DNA of 64,000 nt from RGIG4140 sp045614025 (GCA_045614025.1 JAZLCE010000021.1:1-64000), one strand, 5' to 3'; numbered from the stretch's first letter, positions 24,767 through 34,864 are shown. Notes: generated by a model from the letters alone, not told the origin. Translations and numbers: made by a program.

Positions 24767-26755
24767 ATGTCTGATTTATTTAATGCTACACAACAAAAAA
24801 ATGAATACTCCGCTAGAGATATTGAAGTTCTAGAGGGGTTAGAACCAGTTCGTAAACGCCCAGGGATGTATATTGGCGGGATTGATGAACGCGCCTATCA
24901 TCATTTGGTCGCAGAAATTATTGATAATGCTATGGATGAAGCTGTGGCCGGATATGCCACAAATATTGAAGTAAATTTATCAGCAGATGGATATGTAACC
25001 GTGAAAGATAATGGTCGCGGGATTCCTGTTGATCCACATCCAAAATATCCTGATAAATCCGCATTAGAAGTTATTACAACGACCTTACACTCGGGTGGTA
25101 AATTTGGCGGCGGAGCTTATGGTGTTTCTGGTGGATTACACGGCGTTGGTTTATCTGCTGTTAATGCCTTATCTTCACATATGATTATTGAAGTTGCCAG
25201 AGAGAAAAAGCTTTATCGTCAAGAATATAAACAAGGCAAACCAATCACGGATCTTGTTTGTGTGGGAAGCGTTAGTAATAGACGGGGCACAAGCGTTTCA
25301 TTTATTCCAGATACTGAAATTTTTGGGGAAAACACTAAGTTTAAACCATCAACTTTATTTAGAATGAGCCGCACAAAAGCTTTCTTATTCCGCGGGGTTG
25401 AAATTCGTTGGACATGTGATCCACTTTTGATTGGAAATGATGATAAAACACCTTCAGAACAAATTTTAAAATTTCCAAACGGGGTTGCAGACTTTTTAGA
25501 TTATTTAACTAAAGACAGATCTGTTGTTACACCAAAGCCTTTTACTGGAAGAATTGAATTACCTGATAATGAAGGGGCCGTTGAATGGGCCATTTGTTGG
25601 ATGGATGATTTTAAAGATGGCTTTTCTTATTCTTATTGTAACACGGTTGTAACGCCTTTAGGTGGAACACACGAAACAGGTTTAAGAGCTGGGTTAACAA
25701 AATCTTTGCGTGCTTATGCAGAAATGTCTGGCAATAAAAAAGCTTCAGATATTACAGCTGATGATATTTTAAATACAGCTGGCGTTATGCTTTCCGTCTT
25801 TATCAAAGATCCTCAATTCCAAGGTCAAACAAAAGAAAAATTAGTCACAACAAGCGCCGCTCGTTTAGTTGAAAACGCTATTAAAGATCCTTTTGATCAT
25901 TGGCTTAGTCGGGATATTAAATCTTCAAATATTTTGCTTGATTATATTGTTGAAAAAGCAGAAGAAAGAAAAAGAAAGAAAAAAACACTAGAAACAACAC
26001 GCGCAAGTGCAACGAAAAAATTGCGCTTACCTGGTAAATTAGCCGATTGTTCCCATAACAAAACAAATGGAACAGAACTTTTCTTGGTTGAAGGAGATTC
26101 AGCTGGTGGATCTGCAAAACAAGCAAGAAATAGAGAAACACAAGCTATTTTGCCTCTTCGTGGTAAAATTTTAAATGTTATCAGTGCTTCTCAAGATAAA
26201 ATTTTGGCTAATGAAGAAATTAAAGATATGACTGAAGCCCTCGGTTGTGGTCGCCGTGATAAATATAATGAAGATGCTCTTCGTTATGAAAAAGTTATCA
26301 TTATGACAGATGCTGACGTTGATGGCGCCCATATTGCTTCGTTATTAATGTCTTTCTTCTATCAAGAAATGCCAAAACTGATTGAAAATGGACATTTATT
26401 TTTAGCATTACCTCCACTTTATCGTTTAACCCAAGGAGGTAAATCTGTTTATGCAGCTGATGATGAAGAAAAAGATAAAATTTTAAAAACTGTCTTTAAA
26501 AATGCTAAGAATGTTGACATTTCTCGATTTAAAGGTTTGGGTGAAATGCCTCCTCAACAACTTAAAGAAACTACAATGGACCCTAAAAAAAGAACATTGT
26601 TAAAAGTTGTTGTTCCTCATAAAACAACCGAAGAAGAAGCCGAAGAAGCAGCCTATACAAAAAATGTTGTTTCGCGTCTTATGGGAAATAAACCTGAATA
26701 TCGTTTCCAATTTATTCAGGAACACGCTCGTTTTGTTGAGAATTTAGATATATAA
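24767..26755 (+). CDS. parE: DNA topoisomerase IV subunit B
   Basis: 662 residues with the GHKL ATPase domain (EIIDNAMDEAVAG, DNGRGIPVD, GGLHGVGLSAVNALS), the transducer domain and the TOPRIM domain (ELFLVEGDSAGG, ILPLRGKILNV, IIMTDADVDGAHI), ending in QFIQEHARFVENLD. With ParC it unlinks daughter chromosomes. Length and QEHA-type end favour ParE over GyrB, which is usually longer; the residues in the N-terminal part also fit alphaproteobacterial ParE. A cytidylate-kinase-like gene follows 11 bases later. Confidence 0.9.
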   Translation: MSDLFNATQQKNEYSARDIEVLEGLEPVRKRPGMYIGGIDERAYHHLVAEIIDNAMDEAVAGYATNIEVNLSADGYVTVKDNGRGIPVDPHPKYPDKSALEVITTTLHSGGKFGGGAYGVSGGLHGVGLSAVNALSSHMIIEVAREKKLYRQEYKQGKPITDLVCVGSVSNRRGTSVSFIPDTEIFGENTKFKPSTLFRMSRTKAFLFRGVEIRWTCDPLLIGNDDKTPSEQILKFPNGVADFLDYLTKDRSVVTPKPFTGRIELPDNEGAVEWAICWMDDFKDGFSYSYCNTVVTPLGGTHETGLRAGLTKSLRAYAEMSGNKKASDITADDILNTAGVMLSVFIKDPQFQGQTKEKLVTTSAARLVENAIKDPFDHWLSRDIKSSNILLDYIVEKAEERKRKKKTLETTRASATKKLRLPGKLADCSHNKTNGTELFLVEGDSAGGSAKQARNRETQAILPLRGKILNVISASQDKILANEEIKDMTEALGCGRRDKYNEDALRYEKVIIMTDADVDGAHIASLLMSFFYQEMPKLIENGHLFLALPPLYRLTQGGKSVYAADDEEKDKILKTVFKNAKNVDISRFKGLGEMPPQQLKETTMDPKKRTLLKVVVPHKTTEEEAEEAAYTKNVVSRLMGNKPEYRFQFIQEHARFVENLDI

Positions 26756-26766
26756 TCGGAGAAAAA

Positions 26767-27336
26767 ATGAATTTCATTATCACTCTTTCTGGACAATTGG
26801 GCAGTGGAAAATCAACTGTTGGGAAGCTACTTGCAAAAAAACTTGGATATACTTTTTATTCCACAGGAAATGCCCAACGCAAAATTGCAGCAGAACGAGG
26901 ATTAACAACTCTTGAACTTAACAAGCTTTCCATGACGGATTCAAGCATTGATGCACAAATTGATTCTATTTTCAAGGAATTAGCCTGCCAAGATGATAAC
27001 TTTATTGTGGATTCTAGATTGGGTTTCTTTTTTATCCCCTCTTCCTTAAAAGTAAAATTAAATGTTGAAACAAAGGTTGCAGCTGAACGCATTTTTAACG
27101 ATCCAAATCGATCAGAAGAAAAAAAATATTCTTCTGTTCAAGATGCCGAAAGTGCACTTTTAAACAGACGCGCATTAGAAGTTGAAAGATTTAAAAAATT
27201 ATATCATGTGGATATCGATAATGAAGCAAATTTTGATTTGATTATTGATACCTCATATAAAACGCCAGAAGAAATTGCTAATTTAATAATAGAAAAATTT
27301 CAAAAATTTCAAAAAAGACGACTTAAGGAAAGTTAA
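26767..27336 (+). CDS. cytidylate kinase-like P-loop kinase
   Basis: This 189-residue nucleotide kinase has a P-loop SGQLGSGKSTVG at residues 8-19, then TGNAQRKIAAERG, a DSRLGFFF stretch near residue 80, and a lid region with RIFNDPNRSEE. It is closer to the archaeal-type (Cmk2) cytidylate kinase family than to classic bacterial Cmk, so CMP/dCMP phosphorylation is likely but not certain. CGGAG overlaps the end of parE, so the two genes are one unit. Confidence 0.7.
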   Translation: MNFIITLSGQLGSGKSTVGKLLAKKLGYTFYSTGNAQRKIAAERGLTTLELNKLSMTDSSIDAQIDSIFKELACQDDNFIVDSRLGFFFIPSSLKVKLNVETKVAAERIFNDPNRSEEKKYSSVQDAESALLNRRALEVERFKKLYHVDIDNEANFDLIIDTSYKTPEEIANLIIEKFQKFQKRRLKES

Positions 27337-27350
27337 AATAAATAACAAAT

Positions 27351-27384
27351 AAAAAAACAATCAAATTAAAGATTGTTTTTTTTA
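27351..27384 (+). terminator. terminator of the parE unit
   Basis: AAAAAAACAATC, an eight-base loop and GATTGTTTTTTT form an AT-rich hairpin with a T-run just after the kinase gene. Confidence 0.7.
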
Positions 27385-27446
27385 TATTTAACTACACATT
27401 AGCACATATAAATTATATTTATTTTGATAAAGCAACTTCTTTAAAT

Positions 27447-28076
27447 TTATTCACGAATAAAATTCGTCATTTCCTTTTTTTCATTTTGAGGCGGATAAAT
27501 ATTATTTTCTTTTCCAATTTGAATAAGATTTAAATAATAAGCCATATTCTTTGCTAAATGACGCATTGTTTGAAGACCTTCTTTATCTTTTAAAACATCT
27601 TCTGGCTTTGAACCATGAACCATATTCCAATAACTAGAAGAAATAACAGGCATTTGATTAATTAAAAAATATTTCTGGATCACATCTAAACTTGATGATG
27701 TCCCTGCTCTTCTTGCGGAAACAACAGCTGCAGCAGGTTTATGAACCAAATTCTTTCCCGCTGCAAAAAATAATCTATCTAAAACGCTTATTAATCGTCC
27801 TGAAGGATGCGCATAATAAACAGGTGAACCAAATATAAATCCATCTGCCTCTTTTGTTTTTTCAATCAAATCATTTACCACATCATCATAAATGCATTTA
27901 CCATTTAATTTTGAACGACAAAGACCACATCCAATACAATCATGATATTCTTTTGCACCCAACTGAATGATTTCAGTTTCAATTCCTTCTTGATTTAAAA
28001 CTATAGCAACTTCATTTAATGCTGTAAATGTGCACCCATTTTCATTTGACGAACCATTAATTAATAAAACTTTCAT
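27447..28076 (-). CDS. flavodoxin-family (NADPH-dependent FMN reductase-like) protein
   Basis: 209 residues. The start is LLINGSSNENGCTFTAL, the FMN phosphate-binding loop of the NADPH-dependent FMN reductase/iron-sulfur flavoprotein family. CIGCGLCRSKLNGKC, a compact Cys motif seen in iron-sulfur flavoproteins, lies near residue 48, and GSPVYYAHPSG near residue 80 binds flavin. It is probably a cytoplasmic redox protein that reduces quinones or small oxidants. It starts nine bases after the rsmB stop and is likely cotranscribed with it. Confidence 0.8.
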   Translation of the reverse strand: MKVLLINGSSNENGCTFTALNEVAIVLNQEGIETEIIQLGAKEYHDCIGCGLCRSKLNGKCIYDDVVNDLIEKTKEADGFIFGSPVYYAHPSGRLISVLDRLFFAAGKNLVHKPAAAVVSARRAGTSSSLDVIQKYFLINQMPVISSSYWNMVHGSKPEDVLKDKEGLQTMRHLAKNMAYYLNLIQIGKENNIYPPQNEKKEMTNFIRE

Positions 28077-28085
28077 CTTATCTCC

Positions 28086-29354
28086 TTATTTCTTTTTTAA
28101 AAGAACAGCATAAAATCCATCTTGTTGCCCATTTACATTTGGCAAAACTTGAACAGCTCCAAATTCATTTAAAAATGGCTTCAATATTATATTATTTGGT
28201 GTTAAACGTTCTATATCCATATGATCTTTTAAAAAAGATTGAACAAGAGCTTCATTTTCTTCTTTTTGAAGCGAACATGTTGAATAAACCAGTTCTCCCC
28301 CTTTTTTTAGTAATTTATATGCCTTATGAAGCAATGATTTTTGAAGTTCCGATAAACGAATCACATCTTCTTGTTCTCGTATATACATTAAATCAGGATG
28401 GCGTTTAATGGTTCCTGTTGCAGAACAAGGAGCATCTAATAAAATAAAATCATATTTTTCTGTGCCCTCAATTTCAAGAGCATCAGAGCATATCACCTTT
28501 ACATTCTCTTGCATATTAAGACGATCTAAATTTTCTTTTAAACGCTCTAAACGATTTAAAGAAATATCATAAGCATCAACTTTTGCTCCTAAAACAACTA
28601 ATTCAGCTGTTTTTCCACCTGGAGCTGCACAAAGATCCGCACCTTTTTTTCCTTTAACAGAGGAAAATAATATTGCAGGCAAAGCAGCAGAAGCTTCTTG
28701 AACCCACCACTCACCTTCTTTAAATCCTTCTAAGGAAGTAATATTTTCAGAGTAATGACAACGAATTGTATTTTGATTTATCAAAGTTCCATTTAGTTTT
28801 TTTGCCCATTCTTTTGGATTTTCTTTTACTGAAATGTCTAAAAATGGTTCCGAATTAAAATAACGCACAAAAGATCTTGTTTGTTCTTCCCCATAAACAG
28901 ATAACCAACTATCTTTTAACCACCCTGGTAAATTTAACAATTCATCTGGTAATTTTTCCAGCATCTTATTACAAACAGCATGCAAAACCCCATTCACAAA
29001 GCCAGAAAAAAACTTTAGTCTTAAAACCTTTGTTAAATCAACCGATGTATCAACAACAGCGTGTGGTGGCGTTTTTAAAAAATAAAGTTGAACAATAGCT
29101 AAAATTAAAATACGCTCAACTTCCTTTTTTTTACCTGAAAAATTTTTTTTCACATACTGTGACAAAATTTCTTTAGCCTGACCATATCGTCTTAATGTTG
29201 TTAACACAAGAAGACGAACAAATTTTTCATCCGCAGAAGACATCTCTTTTAAATTTTTGCATCTTGCAAATGAAAGTGTTACTGTTATTTTATTATCCAA
29301 AACATCTTTTAAAATCTCAAGAGCAGCCGCTCTTGTTTGAAGTGCTGGTTTCAT
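28086..29354 (-). CDS. rsmB: 16S rRNA m5C967 methyltransferase
   Basis: About 422 residues. An N-terminal NusB-like RNA-binding domain is followed by a SAM-dependent methyltransferase domain with LCAAPGGKTAEL (SAM loop), LLDAPCSATGT (motif IV, with the Cys that releases product) and YSTCSLQKEENE (motif VI, with the catalytic Cys). This is the RsmB/Sun enzyme that methylates C967 of 16S rRNA. Two ATGs lie close together; the second has AGGA at good spacing and is used here. It is the first gene after the ftsZ terminator. Confidence 0.92.
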   Translation of the reverse strand: MKPALQTRAAALEILKDVLDNKITVTLSFARCKNLKEMSSADEKFVRLLVLTTLRRYGQAKEILSQYVKKNFSGKKKEVERILILAIVQLYFLKTPPHAVVDTSVDLTKVLRLKFFSGFVNGVLHAVCNKMLEKLPDELLNLPGWLKDSWLSVYGEEQTRSFVRYFNSEPFLDISVKENPKEWAKKLNGTLINQNTIRCHYSENITSLEGFKEGEWWVQEASAALPAILFSSVKGKKGADLCAAPGGKTAELVVLGAKVDAYDISLNRLERLKENLDRLNMQENVKVICSDALEIEGTEKYDFILLDAPCSATGTIKRHPDLMYIREQEDVIRLSELQKSLLHKAYKLLKKGGELVYSTCSLQKEENEALVQSFLKDHMDIERLTPNNIILKPFLNEFGAVQVLPNVNGQQDGFYAVLLKKK

Positions 29355-29367
29355 CTGTTTCATCCTA

Positions 29368-29396
29368 TAAAAAAGAGAGGCTGGGCCTCTCTTTTA
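29368..29396 (-). terminator. terminator of ftsZ and the dcw cluster
   Basis: On the minus strand AAAAGAGAGGC, a three-base loop and GCCTCTCTTTT are followed by more T. It lies eight bases after the ftsZ stop codon and closes the long division cluster. Confidence 0.85.
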
Positions 29397-29404
29397 TTTT
29401 TTTA

Positions 29405-30955
29405 TTAACCCCGTCTTAAAAATGCTGGTAAATCATCTGTATCAAATGGATTCTCTGTATTAGAATCATCTTTTAATCCAATAGAAGATGCCGCCATAGG
29501 AACTTGCATCTTATTCTTCTTACCTGAACTAAAAATATCTATCCAACTACTACTCTTTGTATGTTTCACATTGTTATCAACTTTTTTAGATTCAATATCA
29601 ATTGGTGGTTGGATATCCGCTTTGAGAGGAACATGAACAGGTGCTTTCATTGGTGGAACTTCCTCATCAATCAAGAGAGGTTGTTCATTTTGAGGTTTAT
29701 CAGCCAAATCAATTGCAAGCTCTATTCCTTTATAAGCTTCCTCACCAACAGCTTCTCTGACAACATTTTCAAAACGTTCACTTTCTGGCAATTCATCATT
29801 ATCATTAATTAATGACAATTGCTCTGGTTTATTTTCAAACACAGGTTTAACAGCAGATTGTTGATTTGTTTCATCAACGGGTACTGCAACAATTTGCTCT
29901 TGTGCGGATGTTTCTTTTGATTTAGAAGTTTCTTCAACAACAGGCAATTCATCAATACCAGTTGCAACGATTGAAATGCGAATCATGCCATGCAAAGCTT
30001 CGTCTGCACAAGTTCCAAAGATGATATTTGCATCTTCTTCCCCTAATTCTTCTCTAATACGTTCGGCTGCCAAATCAACTTCGGCTAAAGTTAAATCTAA
30101 TCCACCAGAAATATTAAGAAGAACACTCTTGGCTCCACGAATAGAAGAATCATCCAAAAGAGGATTAGAAATTGCTTTTTCAACAGCAATTTCGGCTCTA
30201 TTTTCCCCAGTTGCCTCGCCTGTTCCCATCATAGCTCTACCCATAGAGGAAAGAACTGTTTTAACGTCTGCAAAATCAAGGTTAATCATCCCTGGGCGAA
30301 TGATCAAGTCTGTGATAGAACGAACCCCTTGACATAACACGCCGTCAGCTGTTTTAAAAGCATCGGCAAATGTTGTGCTATTTGAAACAACTCTAAATAA
30401 ATTTTGATTTGGGATTACCAAAAGGGTATCAACATATTTTTTAAGTTCTGCCAAACCATTATTTGCTGTACGCATGCGTTTGTTTCCTTCAAATTGGAAT
30501 GGTTTAGAAACAACGCCAACTGTTAAAATTCCCATTTCCTTAGCAATCTTTGCGATCACTGGCGCAGCACCCGTTCCTGTTCCTCCACCCATGCCAGCAG
30601 TGATGAACAAAAGATGCAAGCCTTTTAAGCATTCTGTAATTCTTTCAACTGTTTCTTCAGCAGCAGCTCTTCCAACTTCTGGATTAGCCCCTGCCCCTAA
30701 ACCTTGTGTTAAAGCAACACCCAATTGAATTCTTTCAGAAACAAGAGATCTAGAAAGTGCTTGAGCATCCGTATTCGCAACAAAAAATGAAACACCACTT
30801 AACTCACTTGCAACCATGTTATTAACGGCATTTCCGCCTGCTCCACCAACACCAATAACGCCAATGTTTGGTGTTAACAAAACTTCTGGTGGAGGTGTAA
30901 CCAATCCGATTGACAAGCTGTTTTCATTTGAATCTAAAAATTCTGAACTAACCAT
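29405..30955 (-). CDS. ftsZ: cell division protein FtsZ
   Basis: 516 residues. This tubulin-like GTPase forms the division ring. It has the GTP-binding VGGAGGNAVNNM, the tubulin signature GGGTGTGAAP, and the GTPase-activating region near NLDFADVKT. The conserved core ends near residue 330. A long acidic, Pro-rich linker follows, and the C-terminal peptide DDLPAFLRR binds FtsA and other partners. The linker is long, as in other alphaproteobacteria. Its start overlaps the ftsA end by 22 bases. It is last in the dcw cluster, with a terminator behind. Confidence 0.98.
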   Translation of the reverse strand: MVSSEFLDSNENSLSIGLVTPPPEVLLTPNIGVIGVGGAGGNAVNNMVASELSGVSFFVANTDAQALSRSLVSERIQLGVALTQGLGAGANPEVGRAAAEETVERITECLKGLHLLFITAGMGGGTGTGAAPVIAKIAKEMGILTVGVVSKPFQFEGNKRMRTANNGLAELKKYVDTLLVIPNQNLFRVVSNSTTFADAFKTADGVLCQGVRSITDLIIRPGMINLDFADVKTVLSSMGRAMMGTGEATGENRAEIAVEKAISNPLLDDSSIRGAKSVLLNISGGLDLTLAEVDLAAERIREELGEEDANIIFGTCADEALHGMIRISIVATGIDELPVVEETSKSKETSAQEQIVAVPVDETNQQSAVKPVFENKPEQLSLINDNDELPESERFENVVREAVGEEAYKGIELAIDLADKPQNEQPLLIDEEVPPMKAPVHVPLKADIQPPIDIESKKVDNNVKHTKSSSWIDIFSSGKKNKMQVPMAASSIGLKDDSNTENPFDTDDLPAFLRRG

Positions 30956-32184
30956 TGCGAAACCTTTCCAAATAAACCCTTTTTTTGCTCTCCTTGTGTT
31001 GAAAATTTTTCATTCAACAAACTTTTCTCTTTTATCATTACATATTTTAACAAGCCAATGCAAGTGGAAAATGTATATGGCTCAAATTGTTTTGGCAAAC
31101 CACGAATATTATCTGGTTTTCCTTGACGCGCAACACCCCCAAATGTATTAGTTATCTTATCTTTAAGCCCCAATAACATACTTCCGCCACCATTTAATAC
31201 AATATGCTTTGTTGCAATGACGAATCGAGGATATTTTTGAAAAACCTTTCCAACATTTTCCAAAACCTCTTCTAATCTTGGTAAAATAATTGAAATCAAA
31301 TCAGACTTAGGCACTTGCACATTTTGATTTTCTTCCCCTAATACAGGGACGATCAAACGATCCATGCTGTCGCGAATAGATTCAAATGCTGCACCATGCA
31401 ATGTTTTAAGCCGTTCTGCAACTGAAAATGAACAACCCAAGCCTCTTGCAATATCTTTTGAAAAAATAGTTCCACCTTGCGGAACAAGATCTAAATGAAC
31501 TAATCCACCTTCTAAAAAAATTGCAACCGAAGTTGTTCCCGCGCCAAAATCAATAACCGTTGCCCCAATTTCTTTTTCTTCATCTGTTACTGTTGCTAAT
31601 GCAGAGGCATAAGGTGTTGCAACTTTCATATCAATAGAAACATGATGTCTATCAAGTGCTGCCACCAAATTTCGTGATTGACTTTCTGGCAACACAATCA
31701 CATGCATATGAACCCCTAATTTATGACCATATAATCCTCTTGGATCAGAAATTCCCGGTTCTTTATCTACAGTATAGCTTAATGGGAAAGCATGGATTAC
31801 TTCATCTCCTTCTGAAAGGCAAGAAGCCACAACTCCATCCACTAATCGTTTTACATCATTTGCAGAAATGGGACGTCCATCACTGATATCAACTTCTTTA
31901 TGGATATGGCATGATTTAAGTTGGGTTGAAGAAATATTAACAACAACACTTCCAATTTGTCTTTCCGTTTGTTTTTCCAACTCAGATAGAGCTGCTCGAA
32001 TAGATTCAGCTGCCAAATCTAAATTAACAATAGCCCCCGCATTAATTCCCCTTGCTGGTGCATATCCTGTTCCAATAACCTCTGGATGCCCATCAGAGTT
32101 AAAACGAACAGACATACAACATATTTTACTTGTACCTACATCTAATAATGTTATAACTGATTTTAATTTATTTTTCTTTGCCAT
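30934..32184 (-). CDS. ftsA: cell division protein FtsA
   Basis: This 416-residue actin-like protein tethers FtsZ to the membrane. Phosphate-binding LLDVGTSKICC is near the start, VIDFGAGTTSVAIF is near residue 210, and VLNGGGSMLLGL is near residue 335. The C-terminus GLFGKVSQWLVQNF is the amphipathic membrane-binding helix. It ends in TAG inside the start of ftsZ, suggesting coupled translation. Confidence 0.97.
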   Translation of the reverse strand: MAKKNKLKSVITLLDVGTSKICCMSVRFNSDGHPEVIGTGYAPARGINAGAIVNLDLAAESIRAALSELEKQTERQIGSVVVNISSTQLKSCHIHKEVDISDGRPISANDVKRLVDGVVASCLSEGDEVIHAFPLSYTVDKEPGISDPRGLYGHKLGVHMHVIVLPESQSRNLVAALDRHHVSIDMKVATPYASALATVTDEEKEIGATVIDFGAGTTSVAIFLEGGLVHLDLVPQGGTIFSKDIARGLGCSFSVAERLKTLHGAAFESIRDSMDRLIVPVLGEENQNVQVPKSDLISIILPRLEEVLENVGKVFQKYPRFVIATKHIVLNGGGSMLLGLKDKITNTFGGVARQGKPDNIRGLPKQFEPYTFSTCIGLLKYVMIKEKSLLNEKFSTQGEQKKGLFGKVSQWLVQNF

Positions 32185-32200
32185 TTTGTCTCTCTTTTTT

Positions 32201-32983
32201 TTATTTCAAGGAAGTGCTACTTTTAACAATTAATCTATCTGGCAATTTTAAATCAATTACCCTTATATCTCGATTTAAAATATCACCTTCTTCTTTAAAT
32301 TTAGTTAAACGAGTAAGAGCTTCTTTTATTCCTGTTTCTGGCAAACGAATTTCAAGCCCATTTTCAGCATCATTTAAATAAAGATTCCATCTTCTTTTAC
32401 CAACTCTTACCGCTGATCTTGTAATTGAAAAAATCTCTGGATAATCTTTTAAAATTTTTATTAATTCAGGCGTATGTTCTGGCGCATCCTCACCCACAAC
32501 TAATAACACATTTTTAAGCAACGTTTTATCATCTAAAATTGCTTCTCCATTTTCATCAATTGGCCAATATGTTTTTTTATTTTGCCAAACAGCAATAGGT
32601 GTTTTTTCTGTTACACTAATCAAAATTTGTGTCGGCAAATGGCGTTCAACACGCGCTGTTTTAATCCATGGCAACTCTAAAATCGCTTGTTTTTCTTTTT
32701 CTAAATCAATTTCAAAAATGGGCATACCTTGTCTTAAATTCAACTTTGAATTTAAGTCATTTAATTTGGTTCTAATATGACCTTCAACAACCACTCGCTC
32801 TAAATTAAAATGCGCCTTTTCAACACATAAATTAACAGTTTTTTTCCCAACACGTTGAATATCTTTTCCAACAGGGGATAGCAAAAGGGCTCCGATTGCA
32901 AATAAAAAGCTAACTACAATAAACCCAACAATTTTTAATTTTAAAAATTTATTTGATTTTTTCTTTTGTCTTCTTTTTTTCAT
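32201..32983 (-). CDS. ftsQ: cell division protein FtsQ
   Basis: 260 residues with a very basic N-terminus, one membrane segment (about residues 14-36), a POTRA domain (LERVVVEGHIRTKLNDL) and the FtsQ-type beta domain (LPWIKTARVERHLP, then WPIDENGE). It scaffolds the FtsQLB complex at the septum. The start ATG overlaps the TGA of ddl (ATGA), the usual sign of translational coupling. Confidence 0.94.
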   Translation of the reverse strand: MKKRRQKKKSNKFLKLKIVGFIVVSFLFAIGALLLSPVGKDIQRVGKKTVNLCVEKAHFNLERVVVEGHIRTKLNDLNSKLNLRQGMPIFEIDLEKEKQAILELPWIKTARVERHLPTQILISVTEKTPIAVWQNKKTYWPIDENGEAILDDKTLLKNVLLVVGEDAPEHTPELIKILKDYPEIFSITRSAVRVGKRRWNLYLNDAENGLEIRLPETGIKEALTRLTKFKEEGDILNRDIRVIDLKLPDRLIVKSSTSLK

Positions 32984-33909
32984 TTTTCAAAATCCGCTCG
33001 TTCAATAAGATATTCAATAAGTTGATTATAAGTAATGCCTTTATTCAAAGCCAATTCAGGTACCAATGATAAATCCGTTAAACCAGGGTGTGTATTAATT
33101 TCTAAAAAAACAACCCTATTTTCTTTTTCATCATAACGAAAATCACATCTCGTTGCGCCTTTACACCCTAAAAAAGAATGGATTTTTAAAGCTGCTTGAT
33201 GTAATTTTTCTGTTATTTCATCCGTTAGATTTGATGGAAAAAGATGCTCTGTTTTTCCTTTTTCATATTTATGTTCATAATCATAAAAACCATTTTGGGG
33301 AACAAGTTCAATAATTCCCAAAACATGGGTATCCAAAACAGCAACTGAAAATTCCCTTCCTGGAATATATTCTTCCACAACAAAAGATTTTCCATTTAAT
33401 GCTTCTTGTTTAACCTCTTCAGGAATTTTATCTCCTTTTTTCAAAAGAACAACTCCAACTGAAGACCCCTCTTGATTTGGTTTTATAACACAGTCAAAAT
33501 CCGTTTTAGTTGTTGTTAAAATCCACTCTTCAGCAGGAACAATTCCTTTTGCAACATCAATATGTAAAGAAGCGGCCACTGCTTTAGTCATAATTTTATT
33601 CATACCAAGAGCTGACGCAAAAAGCCCCGAATGTGTATAAGGAATTTTAAGCATATCTAAATAGGCGGGAACATGGCCATTTTCTCCCCAACCGCCATGT
33701 AATGCATTAAAAACAACAAAGGGTTTTTCCTCTTCTATTTTCTTTTTTAAAGCTCCTACCCCTTCATTCATATCAAAGGAAACAACTTTGTAACCAAGTT
33801 CTTTTAGTGCGTTACGAACAGAACCTGCACTTTTAAAAGAAATCTCTCGTTCCGATGAAGATCCACCTTCTAAAAGCAAAACTGGAGCTTCTTTTTTATT
33901 TTTATTCAT
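32980..33909 (-). CDS. ddl: D-alanine--D-alanine ligase
   Basis: This 309-residue ATP-grasp enzyme makes the D-Ala-D-Ala end of the peptidoglycan stem peptide. LLEGGSSSEREISFKS is at the N-terminus, HGGWGENGHVPAYL follows, and the ATP-binding part has KPNQEGSSVGV and EINTHPGLT with the metal ligands. Ser after GSS is kept. Length is normal. It ends in TGA overlapping the ftsQ start, and its own start overlaps the end of murB. Confidence 0.97.
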   Translation of the reverse strand: MNKNKKEAPVLLLEGGSSSEREISFKSAGSVRNALKELGYKVVSFDMNEGVGALKKKIEEEKPFVVFNALHGGWGENGHVPAYLDMLKIPYTHSGLFASALGMNKIMTKAVAASLHIDVAKGIVPAEEWILTTTKTDFDCVIKPNQEGSSVGVVLLKKGDKIPEEVKQEALNGKSFVVEEYIPGREFSVAVLDTHVLGIIELVPQNGFYDYEHKYEKGKTEHLFPSNLTDEITEKLHQAALKIHSFLGCKGATRCDFRYDEKENRVVFLEINTHPGLTDLSLVPELALNKGITYNQLIEYLIERADFEK

Positions 33910-34864
33910 CTTCCACTCCTAATTTCTTTACTTCCCACTCTAAAGAAACGCCTTCTTTTTCTAAAACAGTTTGACGAATTTTTTCCCCTAAGGTTTCAAT
34001 ATCTTTGGCTGTTGCTTTCCCTGTATTAATTAAAAAATTAGCATGTTTATCACTCACAACAGCACCACCCACTTTTGCATTTTTCATTCCAGATCTTTCA
34101 ATTAATTTCCAAGCTGATAATCCTTCTGGATTTTTAAAAGTTGACCCTGCTGTTCGAACACCTTTTGGTTGACCTGCTTCTCGCTTTTGTTTATTTAAAT
34201 TCATTCGCTCAGTAATCAATTGATTATCTGATTCTTTCTTTCCTTTTAAAACGGCTTCTAAAAAAATCCAATCCATTGGCAAATGACAACAACGGTATGA
34301 AAAAGCATCTAATAATTCTTCTTTTTGAAATTCCTTAATATGACCTTCTTTTGTTAAAACAGTTAATTTTTCTAAAACATCAAACAAGGAAGAACCATAA
34401 GCTCCAGCATTCATCCTAATACCACCACCAAGAGATCCGGGAATACCACATAAAAATTCAAACCCACTGATTGCATTTTTTTGAGCCACACGAGAAACTT
34501 CCATAACCAGCGCGCCCGCTTTTACAAGAAGTTTATCTTCTTCAATCACTTCTATGCTTGAAAAAGCTTTACCAAGGCGAATGGTAAGCCCTGGAATACC
34601 ACCATCCCTAATCAAAACATTGCTTCCGGCTCCTAGCAAAGTTATTGGAACAGCTTTTAAATTTACAATCATCTCTTTCAAATCATCCATATCAGCTGGT
34701 TCAAAATAAACCTCTGCAGGACCACCAACTCCAAACCAATTTTTCTTTGAAAGCGGCTCATTAAACAACAAAACACCCCTTACTTTTGGTAAAGAAGAAA
34801 CTAATGACTCATTTTTATTTTTAAATTTTTTAAAAAAATGCTTCAAAAAGGAATGTTTTACCAT
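33902..34864 (-). CDS. murB: UDP-N-acetylenolpyruvoylglucosamine reductase
   Basis: This 320-residue FAD enzyme reduces UDP-GlcNAc-enolpyruvate to UDP-MurNAc. TLLGAGSNVLIRDGG binds FAD, CGIPGSLGGGIRMNAGAYG is the central signature, and the late AGSTFKNPEGL carries the catalytic Ser region. It is the short type without the Tyr loop (type II). Its ATG overlaps the murC stop by one base (TAATG). Confidence 0.96.
   Translation of the reverse strand: MVKHSFLKHFFKKFKNKNESLVSSLPKVRGVLLFNEPLSKKNWFGVGGPAEVYFEPADMDDLKEMIVNLKAVPITLLGAGSNVLIRDGGIPGLTIRLGKAFSSIEVIEEDKLLVKAGALVMEVSRVAQKNAISGFEFLCGIPGSLGGGIRMNAGAYGSSLFDVLEKLTVLTKEGHIKEFQKEELLDAFSYRCCHLPMDWIFLEAVLKGKKESDNQLITERMNLNKQKREAGQPKGVRTAGSTFKNPEGLSAWKLIERSGMKNAKVGGAVVSDKHANFLINTGKATAKDIETLGEKIRQTVLEKEGVSLEWEVKKLGVEDE

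Noticed and set aside
25917..26141. Minus-strand frame inside parE and other long antisense frames in conserved genes
   Set aside because: They are shadows of well-supported coding sequences and lack ribosome sites.
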